Positions 63,232 through 64,000 of a stretch of DNA of 64,000 nucleotides are shown in pieces. The translations under genes were made by a program, and so were the position numbers. The notes beneath the pieces are model-generated. The model was not told where the DNA came from and ran no database searches. It saw only the letters and a list, made by a program, of their open reading frames with translations. The stretch is from Bradyrhizobium prioriisuperbiae. Lineage in GTDB: Bacteria > Pseudomonadota > Alphaproteobacteria > Rhizobiales > Xanthobacteraceae. Numbering within the stretch: position 1 is the stretch's first letter; every line of letters starts with the position of its first letter. Where the stretch lies: the NCBI RefSeq assembly GCF_032397745.1, contig NZ_CP135921.1, positions 3,348,001 through 3,412,000 of the forward strand, written 5' to 3'.

Positions 63232-64000
63232 TCAGGGCTGCGTGCCGCGCTTTATCGGCATCACCTTCTTGGGATCGAGCCAGCCATCGATCCGGTCAGC
63301 CCAATGCTGCATCAGCTTCGTGCGCGAGCCGATCAGCGCGAGCGGTCCGTGCTTCTTGTAGAGCCCTTCCACAGTGGAGTTATCGAGATGCGCGAGCTGC
63401 AGCTCGACGACATCGCCATCCCACGCCTTGGTTTCCTTGATCTCTTCGTGGTGAGACAGGGTCGAGAAGGTGGTCCGGAATCCGTGGGCGCAATGATCGG
63501 TCTTGGTGTCAATGCCAAGCAAACGCAAGCGCTTGTTGAGCGTATTGTTTGATAGCGGCGCGTCCTTCGAGCAAGAAAACGCGTACCGGCGATGGCCGGT
63601 CAGCGCCTGAACGCTGCGCAAGATTGCAAGTGCCTGCCGCGACAAAGGCACGACATGGTCCCAACCAGTCTTCATTTTTGTTGCTGGGATGGTCCAGCGT
63701 TCGGCATCCCAATCGACCTCGCTCCACTCCATTTCATTAACCATGCCGGGGCGGGGAATTGTCAGCGCATCGAAGCGCAAGGCAAGACCAACGACGTCAC
63801 TAAACCTCGCTCTAGCCCACGGTACGCTGATGAGCTTGAAGACGCGTGTCACGTCGCGAAGTTCGGTGACGCCAGGACGCGGCGTTGAAATGTTGGCAAT
63901 CATCTGACCATTCAGGTTGCGGAACGGATTATAACCGTCGCCTTCGACATCGGCATAGTCGCAGATTTGCTCACCGATGCTGCGCACGCGGTCGCGCGTT
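63232..64000 (-). CDS. Tyrosine recombinase (P4-type integrase), C-terminal part
   Basis: The frame stays open to the window edge, so the N-terminus is outside. Catalytic landmarks: Arg in TIPRPGMVNEMEWSEVD, MKTGWDHVVPLSRQAL, HGFRTTFST as HxxR, LAHLDNSTVEGLYKKH with the third His and the Tyr nucleophile. This is the P4/Rci-like integrase type that inserts genomic islands into tRNA genes. It suggests an island boundary near this edge. Confidence 0.9.
   Translation of the reverse strand, partial: TRDRVRSIGEQICDYADVEGDGYNPFRNLNGQMIANISTPRPGVTELRDVTRVFKLISVPWARARFSDVVGLALRFDALTIPRPGMVNEMEWSEVDWDAERWTIPATKMKTGWDHVVPLSRQALAILRSVQALTGHRRYAFSCSKDAPLSNNTLNKRLRLLGIDTKTDHCAHGFRTTFSTLSHHEEIKETKAWDGDVVELQLAHLDNSTVEGLYKKHGPLALIGSRTKLMQHWADRIDGWLDPKKVMPIKRGTQP

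Noticed and set aside
1..64000. CRISPR array, rRNA or tRNA genes
   Set aside because: No regularly spaced repeats, rRNA segments or cloverleaf-like sequences were recognised by reading; tRNA absence would need a covariance-model search.

Overview
The window looks like a mosaic accessory region from a GC-rich alphaproteobacterium. Rhizobiales (Bradyrhizobium-like) fits slightly better than a sphingomonad, on the IS66/IS481 types, the branched-chain (Liv) ABC transporter with fused parts, and the TrbI/DUF2274 conjugation remnants; this placement is inference. The gene content is almost wholly catabolic: acyl-CoA beta-oxidation enzymes, short-chain dehydrogenases (SDRs), alpha/beta hydrolases, Liv-type importers, and LysR, TetR and IclR regulators. 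Insertion sequences and gene fragments mark the joins.

Left part (1-10.6 kb): an IS5-family transposase fragment abuts a Tat-exported alpha/beta hydrolase gene that a complete IS66 element (530-3045, exact 8-bp target duplication) has split in two. Next come a divergent TetR gene with a 46-bp palindromic operator, an EamA transporter, an SDR, a conjugation scar (trbI 3' end plus a DUF2274 gene), two LysR genes and a SnoaL-like protein.

Middle part A (10.6-32.7 kb): a CoA-thioester catabolic region. One strand carries crotonase, DUF2867 (frameshifted), quinone oxidoreductase, iron alcohol dehydrogenase, two metallo-beta-lactamase-fold hydrolases and a class III CoA-transferase. The opposite strand carries acyl-CoA dehydrogenase, crotonase, thiolase and a nitronate-monooxygenase-like enzyme. 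A TetR gene, three SDRs, a second acyl-CoA dehydrogenase, an IS481 element and a CoA ligase diverging from a Liv-type binding protein follow. A second ligase/binding-protein pair has lost both 5' halves. A shared inverted repeat, ATTGACT-N4-AGTCAAT, lies in several of these promoters.

Middle part B (32.7-52 kb): a second catabolic block. It holds a Tat-type esterase, a binding protein, LivH, a LivM-LivG-LivF triple fusion, a Gfo/Idh dehydrogenase, two TIM-barrel isomerase-like proteins, an epoxide hydrolase, a dehalogenase-like hydrolase, an AroE-like dehydrogenase, an IclR regulator, a SnoaL-like protein, maleylacetate reductase and hydroxyquinol 1,2-dioxygenase. Two more hydrolases, a TetR gene and a signal-less binding protein follow. 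A TAGACC-N4-GGTCTA repeat in four promoters, and a GTTC-N8-GAAC repeat in two, suggest TetR and IclR circuits. The ring-cleavage end is clear (hydroxyquinol to maleylacetate to 3-oxoadipate). The upstream substrate is unknown; I suggest aromatisation of a cyclic polyol or similar alicyclic by oxidation and dehydration.

Right part (52-64 kb): a redox/SDR cluster (LysR remnant, SDR paralog, nitroreductase remnant, TetR, epimerase, metallo-hydrolase, SnoaL proteins, two NADP-reductase-like proteins, SDR, nitroreductase, LysR). It ends at a tyrosine recombinase that runs off the window, consistent with an integrated island edge. No CRISPR array, rRNA or tRNA was recognised.
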